This document shows positions 17,072 through 25,905 of a stretch of 64,000 nucleotides of DNA, piece after piece; position 1 is the first letter of the stretch; each line of letters opens with the position of its first letter. Location: the NCBI RefSeq assembly GCF_030540765.1, contig NZ_JAUOEL010000004.1, forward strand, positions 434,001-498,000. Reading direction: 5' to 3'. A model generated the notes under the pieces. It was not told where the DNA came from and searched no databases. It saw nothing but the letters and a program-made list of their open reading frames with translations. This stretch comes from Flavivirga jejuensis. Its GTDB lineage: Bacteria; Bacteroidota; Bacteroidia; Flavobacteriales; Flavobacteriaceae. The position numbers and the translations under genes were made by a program.

Positions 17072-18817
17072 TTAATTTATTTGAACTAATGATCCTTTTA
17101 AAACAGCTACGGCACTTGTTGAAACTTCTGCTCCAGCACTACCTTCTGCTTTAAAATTAGCATTGGCTTTTAATTCTATATTTGTTCCTTCTACTTTAAC
17201 ATCTCCTGTAGCTTTTATGATGAAGTCTGAGCCACTTTCGGCTAAGATGCCATTACTGTCTAAAGTAATGTTATTGTTATTGTCATCTTCTATTACTATG
17301 GAGCCAGCATCTTCATCGATTATAACTTTTTTACCACCAGGTGTTTCGATAGTGATTGATTTTTTGTCATCATCAAATAACAGTTTCATTTCACTGCGAG
17401 TAACAAATCCTTTTTCGTGGTTGTCATCTGTCGCCGCTATTGGTGATGGTTTAGCGCTACTATGCATCATACCAAGTATTACGGCATGATTAGGATCGTC
17501 ATTAATAAAACCTACAATAACTTCATCACCAATCTCAGGTCTAAAAAAAGCACCTCGATTTTCACCTGCATCTAATGAGGCAATTCGTGTCCAAATACCT
17601 TGTTCTTCATTGTTAATAATAGGTATTTGTACAAGGATTCGGTCTTCACCATCGGGGTCATCTTCCAGTTGTGAGACGACTCCAACTTGCAATCCGTTCA
17701 CTGCAGATACTAATCCAGCTGTGGGGTTTTCATGAATGTCATATGTTTCACTGAACCATTTCGGATTGATTCCAAATTCTGCATTGACAGTCCAATTTCC
17801 ATCGGTTATTTCATGTCTAACGGCACTAATAAATACGGTTCCGTTAAAGCGGTCTCCTACACCTTCCAGCGTTACTACAACTCCAGGTTTTATTTCGGGA
17901 ATTCCTTGAAATTTGATTATTCCACGTGTTTTTGAAGCTTGCTGAAATAGTGCATGTGCATCACACCAGTCTTGTAGAATGGTTGAGTTATAACTACCTC
18001 CATGTTTTAGTTCTAAGTTTTCTATTGCCAGAACATCGGTCAAGTCGGAAATACTTAGGTTCCCATTTAAATTTAGAGCTGGATCATTCGCTTCTGTTTC
18101 TACAATTTCTTGTTCGGAAGGATTCCAGCCATAGGTTGTTGTTTTACTGAATTGATTACGGGCGTCTATTTCGGCATCAAAGGCTAAAAGGGTTGCTCCG
18201 TATGCTATTGTTTGTACTGATTCTGATGAAAAATCTGGTTTTACGATTTTTATAGCACCGTTTTCAACAATACATATTTTACTATTTGCTTGGGCTCTTG
18301 TCATTATAAAATCCCAATCGGAAGTGCGGTATTGCACCAATTCTTTGTGCTTGTATGCCGTGCTTTCTACATCTGCTTCGAGATTGTGTTTAGAAAGAAT
18401 TTCTTCAATAATATCGCTATCTGCACTATCGTAATAATAACAACTTTTTCTCCCTAATGTAGTTTTTACGGCCTGGTCTTTACATTCGACAATTAATAAG
18501 GAATTATTCTCCCGAATTTTAATACTGTGTTTGATAATTATACCTTTAAAAATGGTTTCTTCATCATTGTGATAACCCGCTTTAATTTCTACCTCGTTTC
18601 CAGGAATCAAGGTGTTTTCATTTCCTAAATTGAAATCTTGAGAATTAGCTTCTCCATCATAAAAAATAAGTTGGGCAAACGGGATTCTATTTACTTCTTT
18701 GTCAACAGTAATACTAGCAACCTGATAAACCTCAGATAGCGCAGTTCCATCAACTAAAACCGTATAGGTAATAAGATCTGAACTTTGTGATGTGTTTATG
18801 GTTCTGCTATTGTCCAT
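17072..18817 (-). CDS. VgrG-like spike protein (Pvc8/Afp8-like)
   Basis: 581 aa. The N-terminal gp27-like part (about 1-360) contains VDGTALSEVYQVASITVDKE and YRTSDWDFIMTRAQ. A gp5-like OB fold (about 375-455) contains RILVQIPI, GIWTRIASLDAGENRG and FRPEIGDEVIVGF. It ends in a beta-helix of short repeats (DEDAGSIVIEDDNNNNITLD onward) typical of trimeric spikes. No extra effector domain is attached. Its start codon overlaps the stop of the LysM gene by one base, and the PAAR gene follows, the usual adaptor-spike-tip order. Confidence 0.93.
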   Translation of the reverse strand: MDNSRTINTSQSSDLITYTVLVDGTALSEVYQVASITVDKEVNRIPFAQLIFYDGEANSQDFNLGNENTLIPGNEVEIKAGYHNDEETIFKGIIIKHSIKIRENNSLLIVECKDQAVKTTLGRKSCYYYDSADSDIIEEILSKHNLEADVESTAYKHKELVQYRTSDWDFIMTRAQANSKICIVENGAIKIVKPDFSSESVQTIAYGATLLAFDAEIDARNQFSKTTTYGWNPSEQEIVETEANDPALNLNGNLSISDLTDVLAIENLELKHGGSYNSTILQDWCDAHALFQQASKTRGIIKFQGIPEIKPGVVVTLEGVGDRFNGTVFISAVRHEITDGNWTVNAEFGINPKWFSETYDIHENPTAGLVSAVNGLQVGVVSQLEDDPDGEDRILVQIPIINNEEQGIWTRIASLDAGENRGAFFRPEIGDEVIVGFINDDPNHAVILGMMHSSAKPSPIAATDDNHEKGFVTRSEMKLLFDDDKKSITIETPGGKKVIIDEDAGSIVIEDDNNNNITLDSNGILAESGSDFIIKATGDVKVEGTNIELKANANFKAEGSAGAEVSTSAVAVLKGSLVQIN

Positions 18818-19506
18818 TAGGATACTTTTTCTATAGGAGGAAATTTGATTTTTTGTCCTGTTGTTAATGTTCTAAAGTTGGTTATATTATTTACTTGTGC
18901 TATTTGTAAATAATACTTACTATCTCCATAAATTTTGAAAGTCATAAGTGGTAATGTGTCACCTTCTTTTACTGTTCTTATATGAGTTAAATCTGGTGAA
19001 TTGTTATTTTCTTTTGCCACACGGAGATCATCCTCAACGGTGCCTTTAAACTTAGTCTTTGCTACAGCTCTTAATGGTGTACCATCTGAGGCAAAGAGTT
19101 TGAAGTCTATGGACATTTCGAGAAGGGATCCTTTGAAAAGGAGGGTGCCCCAACCTATCATAACATAATTTGGTTTATGCTCATCGCCGTTATAATCGAA
19201 AACTATTTTCTTGAACTTTTCTATGTCATCAATTATGCCGTCTCCCGATTCATTATTCTGTCCCTTGATAACACCAGTTCTGTCAAAAAGAAACTCGAGT
19301 TCAAAATCTTCGGGTGGTGTTCTAACAAACTTAGGAGCACTGGCACTGGTTCCTTGTCCTTGAGCTTCGGTATATTCGACTTTATACTTAAACGTGTACT
19401 TTTCTGGGTTTAATAAGGTGGTAAACTCACCGTCTGCAATTTTCTCGGTGAATTTGTCATCCTTGTACCCAATAAGTTTTAGTTTTTTTAATTCTCCAGT
19501 GCTCAT
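18817..19506 (-). CDS. LysM-domain tube/spike adaptor (Pvc7/Afp7-like)
   Basis: 229 aa. The N-terminal part begins with KLIGYKDDKFTEKI and contains TTLLNPEKYTFKYKVEYTEA, a pattern found in injection-system tube-initiator proteins. The C-terminus (about 175-225) is a LysM repeat: VKEGDTLPLMTFKIYGDSKY, then LQIAQVNNITNFRTL, ending GQKIKFPPI. Such proteins connect the tube to the spike; here LysM is thought to serve protein packing rather than peptidoglycan binding. It lies between DUF5908 and the spike gene with no spacing. Confidence 0.9.
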   Translation of the reverse strand: MSTGELKKLKLIGYKDDKFTEKIADGEFTTLLNPEKYTFKYKVEYTEAQGQGTSASAPKFVRTPPEDFELEFLFDRTGVIKGQNNESGDGIIDDIEKFKKIVFDYNGDEHKPNYVMIGWGTLLFKGSLLEMSIDFKLFASDGTPLRAVAKTKFKGTVEDDLRVAKENNNSPDLTHIRTVKEGDTLPLMTFKIYGDSKYYLQIAQVNNITNFRTLTTGQKIKFPPIEKVS

Positions 19507-19668
19507 CTATCGTTCGTTTTTACGGTCTTGAATTTCAAATACTTTTTCTATACAAGTAGATATAAGATTTGCAGCATTTCCTCCAGGTGCTTTGTTAGCA
19601 CTTGCATTGCTTTGGTTGCTGTCGTTTACATTAATTTTAATGTGTAGCTCTTTAATTTCAATTGGCAT
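19507..19668 (-). CDS. DUF5908-type small eCIS protein
   Basis: 53 aa, read by translating the gap between the second tube gene and the LysM gene. It begins MPIEIKELHIKINVND and ends EKVFEIQDRKNER. That N-terminal strand (P-IEI-EL-IK--V) is typical of the short DUF5908 proteins that occupy the Pvc6 position in eCIS clusters. Its ATG is one base after the tube stop and its stop codon abuts the LysM start, which supports a real gene. Function unknown; probably a minor assembly or tube-adaptor component. Confidence 0.85.
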   Translation of the reverse strand: MPIEIKELHIKINVNDSNQSNASANKAPGGNAANLISTCIEKVFEIQDRKNER

Positions 19669-19669
19669 C

Positions 19670-20110
19670 TTATACGAGTGTAAAATAGTTATAGGCTAAT
19701 TCTATGGTTTCTACTGAAAGTTTGTTTTCTTCAGCATTTAAATCTGCAACTGTCCATTTTACTGGAAAGGCGTGTACTACATTCCATGTAACTAGCGGAT
19801 CATGTTTTTCATTAAGTAATTTCACAGTAAGGTCTATGGGAGCAAACTGAAAACTCTCGATGGCGTCTCTGCACCAGTCTATGAGTTTTGAGTCTGTGAC
19901 CAGACCTCGTTTTAAAACAAGGTTTGGGAATTTTGTTCTCACTGGAAATTTGTGCTTAAATCTATTTTCACCACCTTCAGCAAATTCTTCTGTTTCGATA
20001 TCGACAGAAAGCCCAGCAACAGATTGAAATTGAATATCTGTCTCTTGAGTTGAAATTCCATTGAATTCTACTTTAAAATGAAAACTAACTGGAGGGTAGT
20101 ACGTTGCCAT
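19670..20110 (-). CDS. eCIS tube protein, second copy (phage tail tube family)
   Basis: 146 aa, T4 gp19-like fold. Key features are YPPVSFHFKVEFNG at the start, FQSVAGLSVDIETEEFAEGG, FPNLVLKRGL, and the C-terminal strand LSVETIELAYNYF. It is paralogous to the gene just upstream (145 aa), with a one-base start/stop overlap. Contractile systems often carry two or three such tube paralogs, one forming the bulk of the tube and another an initiator layer. By position next to the LysM adaptor this copy is the better candidate for the spike-proximal layer (inference). Confidence 0.9.
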   Translation of the reverse strand: MATYYPPVSFHFKVEFNGISTQETDIQFQSVAGLSVDIETEEFAEGGENRFKHKFPVRTKFPNLVLKRGLVTDSKLIDWCRDAIESFQFAPIDLTVKLLNEKHDPLVTWNVVHAFPVKWTVADLNAEENKLSVETIELAYNYFTLV

Positions 20111-20547
20111 TAATCACCGTTTTGAATGGTTAAACCTTCATGGGCAATTTCCAATGATTCAATTGCGGTTTCATTGCCATCTCCTTTTAAATCGGTGGAC
20201 TGCACTTTTATTGGGAAAGCATTTTTTACTTTCCATACAATTACGGGTTCATGTTCTTCGTTTAAAAGCTTGATGGTAATGTCTCTTCGGTCTATAGTGT
20301 TTAGTTTTACAGTATTCCACCATTGATAAAACTCATTATCGTTTTTAAATGATCCTCGTTTTAAGGTAATGTTGCTGTATTTCTGCATGCCAGGCATCTT
20401 AATTTTGCTGTATTCTGGACTTGCACCATGACGATATTCTATTAATTCGGTTTCTAAATCTAATCCTGAGACTTCAGTAAAACCTATGTTTGTTCCAGCC
20501 CAATCTACTGTGAAATGAAACTTTACTAATGGATATATTTCTGCCAT
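20110..20547 (-). CDS. eCIS tube protein, first copy (phage tail tube family)
   Basis: 145 aa. Visible features are YPLVKFHFTVDWAG, FTEVSGLDLETELIEYRHG, YSNITLKRGSFKNDNEFYQW and the terminal AIESLEIAHEGL, all typical of gp19/Hcp-like tail-tube proteins. It follows the sheath gene after 36 bases, the usual sheath-then-tube order, and is the best candidate for the main inner-tube subunit. The EYRHG charged loop is usual for the main tube paralog. Confidence 0.92.
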   Translation of the reverse strand: MAEIYPLVKFHFTVDWAGTNIGFTEVSGLDLETELIEYRHGASPEYSKIKMPGMQKYSNITLKRGSFKNDNEFYQWWNTVKLNTIDRRDITIKLLNEEHEPVIVWKVKNAFPIKVQSTDLKGDGNETAIESLEIAHEGLTIQNGD

Positions 20548-20583
20548 CTTTTTATTTTTTTATAGTTATTTTATTTTTAAATT

Positions 20584-22626
20584 TTATGATTCTTGCATTT
20601 TATGTGAGAATTTTAAAACGATAAACTCAGCAGGTCTAACTGCTGCCATACCAATTTCAATATTCATCAATCCATCTAAAATATCATCGGCTGTCATGGT
20701 TTCACCTAATCCAACACGTACGTAAAAGGCATCGTCTGGTTTAGCACCTGCCAGAGCTCCTGCACGCCATTGAAGTACTAAAAAATTTTCAATCATGGCA
20801 CGTACTTTTACCCAAGTATTAGCGTCGTTAGGTTCAAAAACAAATTGTTCACTTGCTTTCATTACAGATTCTTCAACCATAATAAAGAATCGTCTTACTG
20901 GGATATAGCGCCATTCTTTATCATTTCCAGCCAGAGTTCTAGCGCCCCAAACCATAATTCCTTTGCCTTTAAAGGGTCTAATGGCATTTATGGATTTACC
21001 TGCTACAACATCTACATTAAGGCTTTCTTGTTCTTGTTTATCGATTAGTTCGGTTACACCAATAACACTGTTAAGCGTTACATTTGCAGGTGCTTTCCAT
21101 ACGCCACGGTTACTGTCTACTTGTGCGTATACACCAGCGAGAGTAGAACTAGGAGGTAATTCGAGATATTCTTCAGCAATGGCAGAAACAATATTTTTAA
21201 GTGCAGGAATGGCTTCTATTGCAGACTCTTCAAAAGTTGATGTAAAACTCTCGGTAGAAGAACTTATCATCTCTATTGCAGATTTTATTGGATTCCATAG
21301 TGCTGCAATGTCATTTAAAAATGGTGTAATTCTTTCTGTCTGTGTAGCTTCTGTTGGGAAATAAGCTTTAACAGATATTGGAACACCTGAGTCGTAATCA
21401 ATTCCTGTAACTGCATTATCTGGAATTGATAACCCTGTACCTAACGGGGTTCCAGCTGCCCAATCGTCTTGCATTTTCATGATTTCATCAATAACTCCAA
21501 GTAGAGAGCCTCCTGTATCTAAGGAAGGGAAAAGTTCTTGATAAAGGAAGTCTAATAAAAACGCACGATTTGCTTCAGGAATTGGATATGTTAAGGCATC
21601 TCCACTGTCATGGGTTAAACTCAAAGCACCTACGGCAGCTCCAAATTCGGCATCAATTAAATCTACAATTAGATCTGTTACACTGGCTAAGAATTGTAAA
21701 ACATCTTCAAGGTTACCAATTGTTGTACTGTTTCTCAGAGTAGTCATTAATCCCTCAAAATGCACGTCTAAGGATGTTGAACTTCCAATTATAGCTGCAA
21801 TGGCTGCTTCTACGGTTGCTTGATCATTTACAAGATCGTCTAACCCATCTGCTAAGGCTTTGGCTTCTGCATCTGAAATTAAATCGGATAGGTTTACTGT
21901 TGGACCGTTTAAGGTAATTTTGCCTTTAATATCTTTATAATTGACAGTTCTTGGCAAATTTGCTTTTATCCACGGTGTATAAATTGCACCGTATTTAAGG
22001 TTATTCATTCCAATTCCATTCCTGAAATTTTCTACTGCATTATCATGTGGATCACTATTTTCTCTCGTATCAAGAATAGCGAATCGGTCTTGAAGTTTAC
22101 TACATTGGGCTAGCATGGCTTGGTATAGCGAATTCATGTCATTTTGAGACATCATTGGTGCATCTGGTGCAATTAGTAGCGTTGGTTCATCGACCTTCTT
22201 AATTTTGTCAAGACCAACTAAAAGCCCTGGGTTGGCTAAAGGATCGCTAGGGTCTCCATTTTCTATGGTATCTCCATAGGTACCAACTGATACGATATAA
22301 CAATCACCGCCACCATTCGCATAAAACATCCTTATTGCTTCGTATAGATAGTACAATTCTTTTATATCTACTTTTGTAACCTGCTGTAAAGCATTTAGGT
22401 CAATAGAATTTACATTAACGTCTGGTGCTCCTCCAAAAAAGGTCACGAATTCAAGTGCTGATGAAATTTTCGTGGGCTCATTTAATAAGTCGCCAGTGAC
22501 TGTTTTCTTTGCTATTTTTGTATACCCTATAAAGGCAGGTATAGCTGTTTCAACCTGTGCTACTGAGGGAGGAAACGTTGAAATTTCCTCTACGTAGACT
22601 CCAGGTGTTTTGAAGGATGTTCCCAT
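20584..22626 (-). CDS. eCIS contractile sheath protein
   Basis: 680 aa. The N-terminus FKTPGVYVEEISTFPPSVAQ and the handshake-arm C-terminus (MAAVRPAEFIVLKFSHKM) identify the phage/eCIS sheath family. Conserved core segments include YLYEAIRMFYANGGGDCYIV, DRFAILDTRE, MVWGARTLAGNDKEWRYI and SVMKASEQFVFEPND. Between about residues 235 and 500 is a long, less conserved insertion, probably a surface-exposed domain. Only one sheath gene is seen, against three in the Photorhabdus cassettes, so the whole sheath should be a homopolymer. Confidence 0.95.
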   Translation of the reverse strand: MGTSFKTPGVYVEEISTFPPSVAQVETAIPAFIGYTKIAKKTVTGDLLNEPTKISSALEFVTFFGGAPDVNVNSIDLNALQQVTKVDIKELYYLYEAIRMFYANGGGDCYIVSVGTYGDTIENGDPSDPLANPGLLVGLDKIKKVDEPTLLIAPDAPMMSQNDMNSLYQAMLAQCSKLQDRFAILDTRENSDPHDNAVENFRNGIGMNNLKYGAIYTPWIKANLPRTVNYKDIKGKITLNGPTVNLSDLISDAEAKALADGLDDLVNDQATVEAAIAAIIGSSTSLDVHFEGLMTTLRNSTTIGNLEDVLQFLASVTDLIVDLIDAEFGAAVGALSLTHDSGDALTYPIPEANRAFLLDFLYQELFPSLDTGGSLLGVIDEIMKMQDDWAAGTPLGTGLSIPDNAVTGIDYDSGVPISVKAYFPTEATQTERITPFLNDIAALWNPIKSAIEMISSSTESFTSTFEESAIEAIPALKNIVSAIAEEYLELPPSSTLAGVYAQVDSNRGVWKAPANVTLNSVIGVTELIDKQEQESLNVDVVAGKSINAIRPFKGKGIMVWGARTLAGNDKEWRYIPVRRFFIMVEESVMKASEQFVFEPNDANTWVKVRAMIENFLVLQWRAGALAGAKPDDAFYVRVGLGETMTADDILDGLMNIEIGMAAVRPAEFIVLKFSHKMQES

Positions 22627-22638
22627 AATTTTCTAAAT

Positions 22639-23505
22639 TTAATTTGATATGAATATTTCTGAAATTGTTTCTATAATAGTACCACTCCCGTCTTTTACAA
22701 AAACGAGGCGGTTTGGTTCTGCTGATGCTCTTTTGGCTGTTGTATCAAAAGTGTATCCAACGATACCATTCTGTACTAATGGTAAAAGAGTTGGAGATTT
22801 ATGTATTAGAGTCCCGTCTGTTGCGTCTAAATAGCTCCAGAAGGTTTCTCTATTTCTTAATTGAACTTTAAAGGTAGGTGTGGTTGCTTGTGTTAGCCCG
22901 CTTGTATCAAGAAGGCTATTACTTGCAGTATCTGCTTGAACACTTAATGAAATGATACCAAATAAACCTTTTTTCTCGCTTGAGGAGAGTTTTTCTGAAA
23001 CCGTTTCATAAGTAAAAGCTGTGATATCATAATCTTCTATTGGTGTTTGAGGGATATCAGTTTCAATATTTATTTCGCTGAATACTCCTAACTCTGTTGC
23101 TGGTTTTTTATTTGAAAAATAAAAGGGGATATCTGGCACACCAACCACAGTAGAATAGTTCTCGAATAAAGGGTCTGTTACATATAACAAAAAGTCAAAT
23201 TGATCGGTTTGAGATACATCTATTTTTGGTTTATAAATCCCGTCTGTTATAGTGTCTTCTGCTTGGATCCACAATACAAAACCACTTCGGTTTTGCTTCA
23301 TCACTATTTTTTGTCCAGACATAAGTTTTTTTGTTCGTTCTGTAGGCTTGATTTGCAGAAAACTTTGGACGTTATATTTTTCTAACTGTTCTTTTTTTAA
23401 ATCAGGATTGGCAAGATTATCAAATCTTTCTACACCATCATTTAGAAAATATTGATGGTACAGATTGACTGTGCAAAGGGTACGGTATTTGTGATTAAAA
23501 CTCAT
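22639..23505 (-). CDS. 288-aa eCIS-locus protein of unknown function
   Basis: I do not recognise a named family. The protein starts MSFNHKYRTLCTVNLYHQYF, has no signal peptide or membrane segment, and appears beta-rich, with a recurring FDFLLYVTDPLFENYS / GIISLSVQAD type of strand. It lies between the cap gene (4-base ATGA overlap) and the sheath gene (12-base gap), so it is almost certainly expressed with them. Possible roles are a cap-proximal or sheath-terminal component. The C-terminus NRLVFVKDGSGTIIETISEI suggests a beta-sandwich end. Confidence 0.75.
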   Translation of the reverse strand: MSFNHKYRTLCTVNLYHQYFLNDGVERFDNLANPDLKKEQLEKYNVQSFLQIKPTERTKKLMSGQKIVMKQNRSGFVLWIQAEDTITDGIYKPKIDVSQTDQFDFLLYVTDPLFENYSTVVGVPDIPFYFSNKKPATELGVFSEINIETDIPQTPIEDYDITAFTYETVSEKLSSSEKKGLFGIISLSVQADTASNSLLDTSGLTQATTPTFKVQLRNRETFWSYLDATDGTLIHKSPTLLPLVQNGIVGYTFDTTAKRASAEPNRLVFVKDGSGTIIETISEIFISN

Positions 23506-24095
23506 GTTGTATGGTCTTTTAATACGCCTGCTACATTGCTAATAGGGATGCCTGTATCGTGCATGTTTGTGCTTTCTATTTCAATAATACTTATTCTATA
23601 AAGGACACTTGGAACGGATTTGCCACCGAGTGTTCCCCAGATATAATTGAGTTGTTCAAAGGTTGGTGTATACAAGTCTACAATGAATTTGAATTCTTTG
23701 AGGTCATCAAAAATGGAACTCGTAGAAGTGAACGGTGTATTAACTTGTGTGAAAACTTTTTTCGATTGGAAGAATTCAACAATATTACTTATAGATATAA
23801 GTGCTTTGTCATAGGCTATTCTATTTGCTGAGAAAAGTACATAGAGGTTTAAATTAACTTTGTTGTTTTTATAGATTGTTTTCCCATTCTTAAAACTTGT
23901 ATTGGGAATATTTTTAAGGGTAGCTTCTTCTTCCATATTAAGCAAGGAAACTGCAACTCGATCTTTCAATCTGGTTACCAAAGCATCATCCTGTTTTGCT
24001 ATATTTTCTAACACAAGAATACTGTCGTCATTTGACTTTGTTTCTAAGAACTTGGTGATTTGGTCCATTACAATTTCGAGTGTTTCGTAGATCAT
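23502..24095 (-). CDS. DUF4255 cap/terminator protein (Pvc16/Afp16-like)
   Basis: 197 aa. This is the first gene of the operon. Its start MIYETLEIVMDQITKFLETK, the LENIAKQDDALVTRLKDRVAVSLLNMEEEAT segment with a nearby KNIPNTSF, the YVLFSANRIAYDKALISISNIVEFFQSKKVF segment and a final PVLYRISIIEIES-like strand match the DUF4255 family (LSLVNIEEE and YL-LFSA--Y--AL pattern). In Photorhabdus and Serratia systems this protein caps the distal end and fixes particle length. It overlaps the next gene by 4 bases. Confidence 0.88.
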   Translation of the reverse strand: MIYETLEIVMDQITKFLETKSNDDSILVLENIAKQDDALVTRLKDRVAVSLLNMEEEATLKNIPNTSFKNGKTIYKNNKVNLNLYVLFSANRIAYDKALISISNIVEFFQSKKVFTQVNTPFTSTSSIFDDLKEFKFIVDLYTPTFEQLNYIWGTLGGKSVPSVLYRISIIEIESTNMHDTGIPISNVAGVLKDHTT

Positions 24096-24307
24096 GGCAT
24101 TGATAGTTTGAGTAAAATTATTAATGTTTTCGCTTTTGTTTTTTTGAAATTCCCCTTTTTTTGCAGGGGATTTTTCCTCTTTTTTAAAAGGGAGTATTTC
24201 CCTTTTTTTGAAGGTTTTTTTCCTTTTTTTGATCGAAAAGAATTTCCTGATGTGGAGTCTCGGGTCTGCTTGGTTAGTAAAGGCGGGGTTTCCATTGACA
24301 TTGTCAT
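24096..24307 (-). promoter_or_regulatory. Purine-rich leader upstream of the eCIS operon
   Basis: Immediately before the first eCIS start codon the minus strand is a run of A7-8GGGGA-type blocks (about 24130-24235 on plus as T-rich blocks). Two can fold: CCCC/GGGG at 24152-24170, and AAAAGGG/CCCTTTT at about 24186-24208. On the plus strand the second is followed by a T run and looks like an intrinsic terminator. A 71-codon lysine-rich reading frame crosses this block but is low complexity and probably not a gene. The promoter itself was not recognised. Confidence 0.35.
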
Positions 24308-24428
24308 TCCTGCACTAGTGTGTGCGTCACGCTGATGAAGGCATGAGTAAGAAATAGTATAGATTTGATATTTTAAAGTAAATCTTTAACGTTAACGGCA
24401 TGAACAAGATGTTCGTGCTAGATAGACT

Positions 24429-24607
24429 CAATGTCAATAAGTTAATGGGGTATGTCTGTTCGAGAACAGTTAAAACCTCTTTGTTTGTTAAAATGATGAG
24501 TTCTAGACAAGCTATGCTTGCTGCTTTCACAACAAAATATATTTTGTCGTTCAGTAATGCTCGAACAGACAATTGAGGTACTAAAAACCCTTAACTTATT
24601 GACATTG
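24429..24607. repeat. Nested inverted repeats upstream of the eCIS operon
   Basis: The outer arms are a perfect 17-bp pair, CAATGTCAATAAGTTAA (24429-24445) and its complement (24591-24607). The inner arms are a perfect 12-bp pair, TGTCTGTTCGAG (24453-24464) and its complement (24560-24571). A 16-bp palindrome ACAAAATATATTTTGT (24532-24547) lies in the loop. Arms are unequally spaced (7 versus 19 bases between outer and inner parts). No gene is convincingly encoded. It could be a small non-autonomous element, an invertible segment or a degenerate insertion. Confidence 0.6.
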
Positions 24608-24688
24608 TGCTCGAACTAGCTAGGGGGAGTTCAATCAAAATTTGTTTAATATGTGTTAGATAGTCTTTTTCATGAATATGATAAGTCC

Positions 24689-25495
24689 CTAAATAACATT
24701 CAATGTGATAATATCCTTATTTATATCGACGTAAACTTTTTCAAAATAAAAGGATAAGCTTGTTTTCCGGACATCATAAAGGAAAATTCTACCGTCACTG
24801 TGAACGATTTTAAGTATTTTAATTCCAAGGTTACTCGATGTTTTTTGATACCCTACTTTTGATGTAAATTTCCATGGACCAATTCTAGCCGTTCCTTTTA
24901 TAGAAAATTTTCCATCCGTTAAATCCAAAGCAAGAGGTATTCCACTGTATTGAACGGATAAATTATGTGTGAATTTTTTGCTGCTATTTCCGTAGCCATA
25001 TTTTGGAAAATAATATAGAGAGCGAAACTTACTATCTTCGCTTAATAATTTCTGAGTAAGTTTTATTACTTCATTCCAAGACTCTTTAGAAACATTTTTC
25101 AGGCTATTAGATGAGCCTATTTCTGAAACTAAGCTTTTTCCTTTTCTTTTAATTGCATTAAATGCATATTTAATACCATTCATAGATTCTGGAACAATAA
25201 TTTTTTGCTTAGAATCAGGAGCAAGTTTTATAAAAGATCTTCCAAGATTATATAAGTCCCTCCACATAGCTTCACTATGGTCATGATTGGCTCCAGTTTT
25301 CCTATGATGCATTGTGGTTTGGTAACTTCTATTATACTTCTTTTGTAATTTCCTCAATTGGCTAATGTGGATATTAGCGTATTGATAACTCCCACTTTCA
25401 TGAGGGGTCATTTCACGAATATAATTCGCTGTACTCCCCATTGATTGGCTACAAGAAACAAGGAGTAAAATGAATAAAAAAATACAATTTTTCAT
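24689..25495 (-). CDS. Predicted lipoprotein of unknown function
   Basis: 268 aa. The N-terminus has a lipoprotein signal (MKNCIFLFILLLVSC with the lipobox Cys at 15), followed by a basic, His/Tyr-rich region (about 40-75) and helices rich in Lys and Ser. The second half ends in short beta strands (GTARIGPWKFTSKVGYQ, ILKIVHSDGRIFLYDV, KVYVDINKDIITLNVI). No family is recognised. It stands alone between the eCIS leader and a membrane-protein gene, on the same strand as the eCIS operon but 600 bases upstream, so it is probably a separate transcript. Confidence 0.68.
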   Translation of the reverse strand: MKNCIFLFILLLVSCSQSMGSTANYIREMTPHESGSYQYANIHISQLRKLQKKYNRSYQTTMHHRKTGANHDHSEAMWRDLYNLGRSFIKLAPDSKQKIIVPESMNGIKYAFNAIKRKGKSLVSEIGSSNSLKNVSKESWNEVIKLTQKLLSEDSKFRSLYYFPKYGYGNSSKKFTHNLSVQYSGIPLALDLTDGKFSIKGTARIGPWKFTSKVGYQKTSSNLGIKILKIVHSDGRIFLYDVRKTSLSFYFEKVYVDINKDIITLNVI

Positions 25496-25905
25496 AAGCT
25501 AAATAGTTACGTTACAGGCTTAAAAAAAGTATATTAAAGGTACGATTTTTTGATATTTAAAGTTTTAAAAATGAGTATATTAACACTTATTTTGTGAAAG
25601 ACAATGTTTTCTGTGATTAAAAGAAACATTCTGATATTTTTTTTAACTATATTTTGACTATTTGATATTTCCCACGACTGATGAAATTATTGTTTTTGCA
25701 GAATATATAACAAGTAATTAAAAACGAATATATTTTTTGTTACAAAAAAATAATCAAGCCTTCATTATTAAAAATAAGGTATATCATCACTTAAATAATG
25801 ATTTAGTTAAGTATCATAATAAACATTAAGGTTTAAGAATAAGTACTATTCTTTCCTTATATCCAATTTTCAGGAGATTAGAATTGTTTCTGCAACAAAA
25901 AACGA
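25496..25905. other. A+T-rich intergenic stretch, nothing recognised
   Basis: 410 bases between two minus-strand genes. I find no reading frame of interest, no repeat and no clear terminator. It presumably contains the promoter of the lipoprotein gene. Confidence 0.5.

Noticed and set aside
1-24095. Classification as an integrated phage
   Set aside because: No capsid, portal, terminase, integrase or lysis genes; DUF4157, LysM adaptor, tape-measure and ATPase types fit eCIS.
24092-24307. 71-codon lysine-rich reading frame upstream of the eCIS operon
   Set aside because: Composed of A-run/GGGG blocks with hairpins; no family likeness and it overlaps the cap gene start.
24327-24572. 81-codon minus-strand reading frame within the nested inverted repeats
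   Set aside because: No recognisable domain; arises across repeat arms. Could not be supported as a gene.
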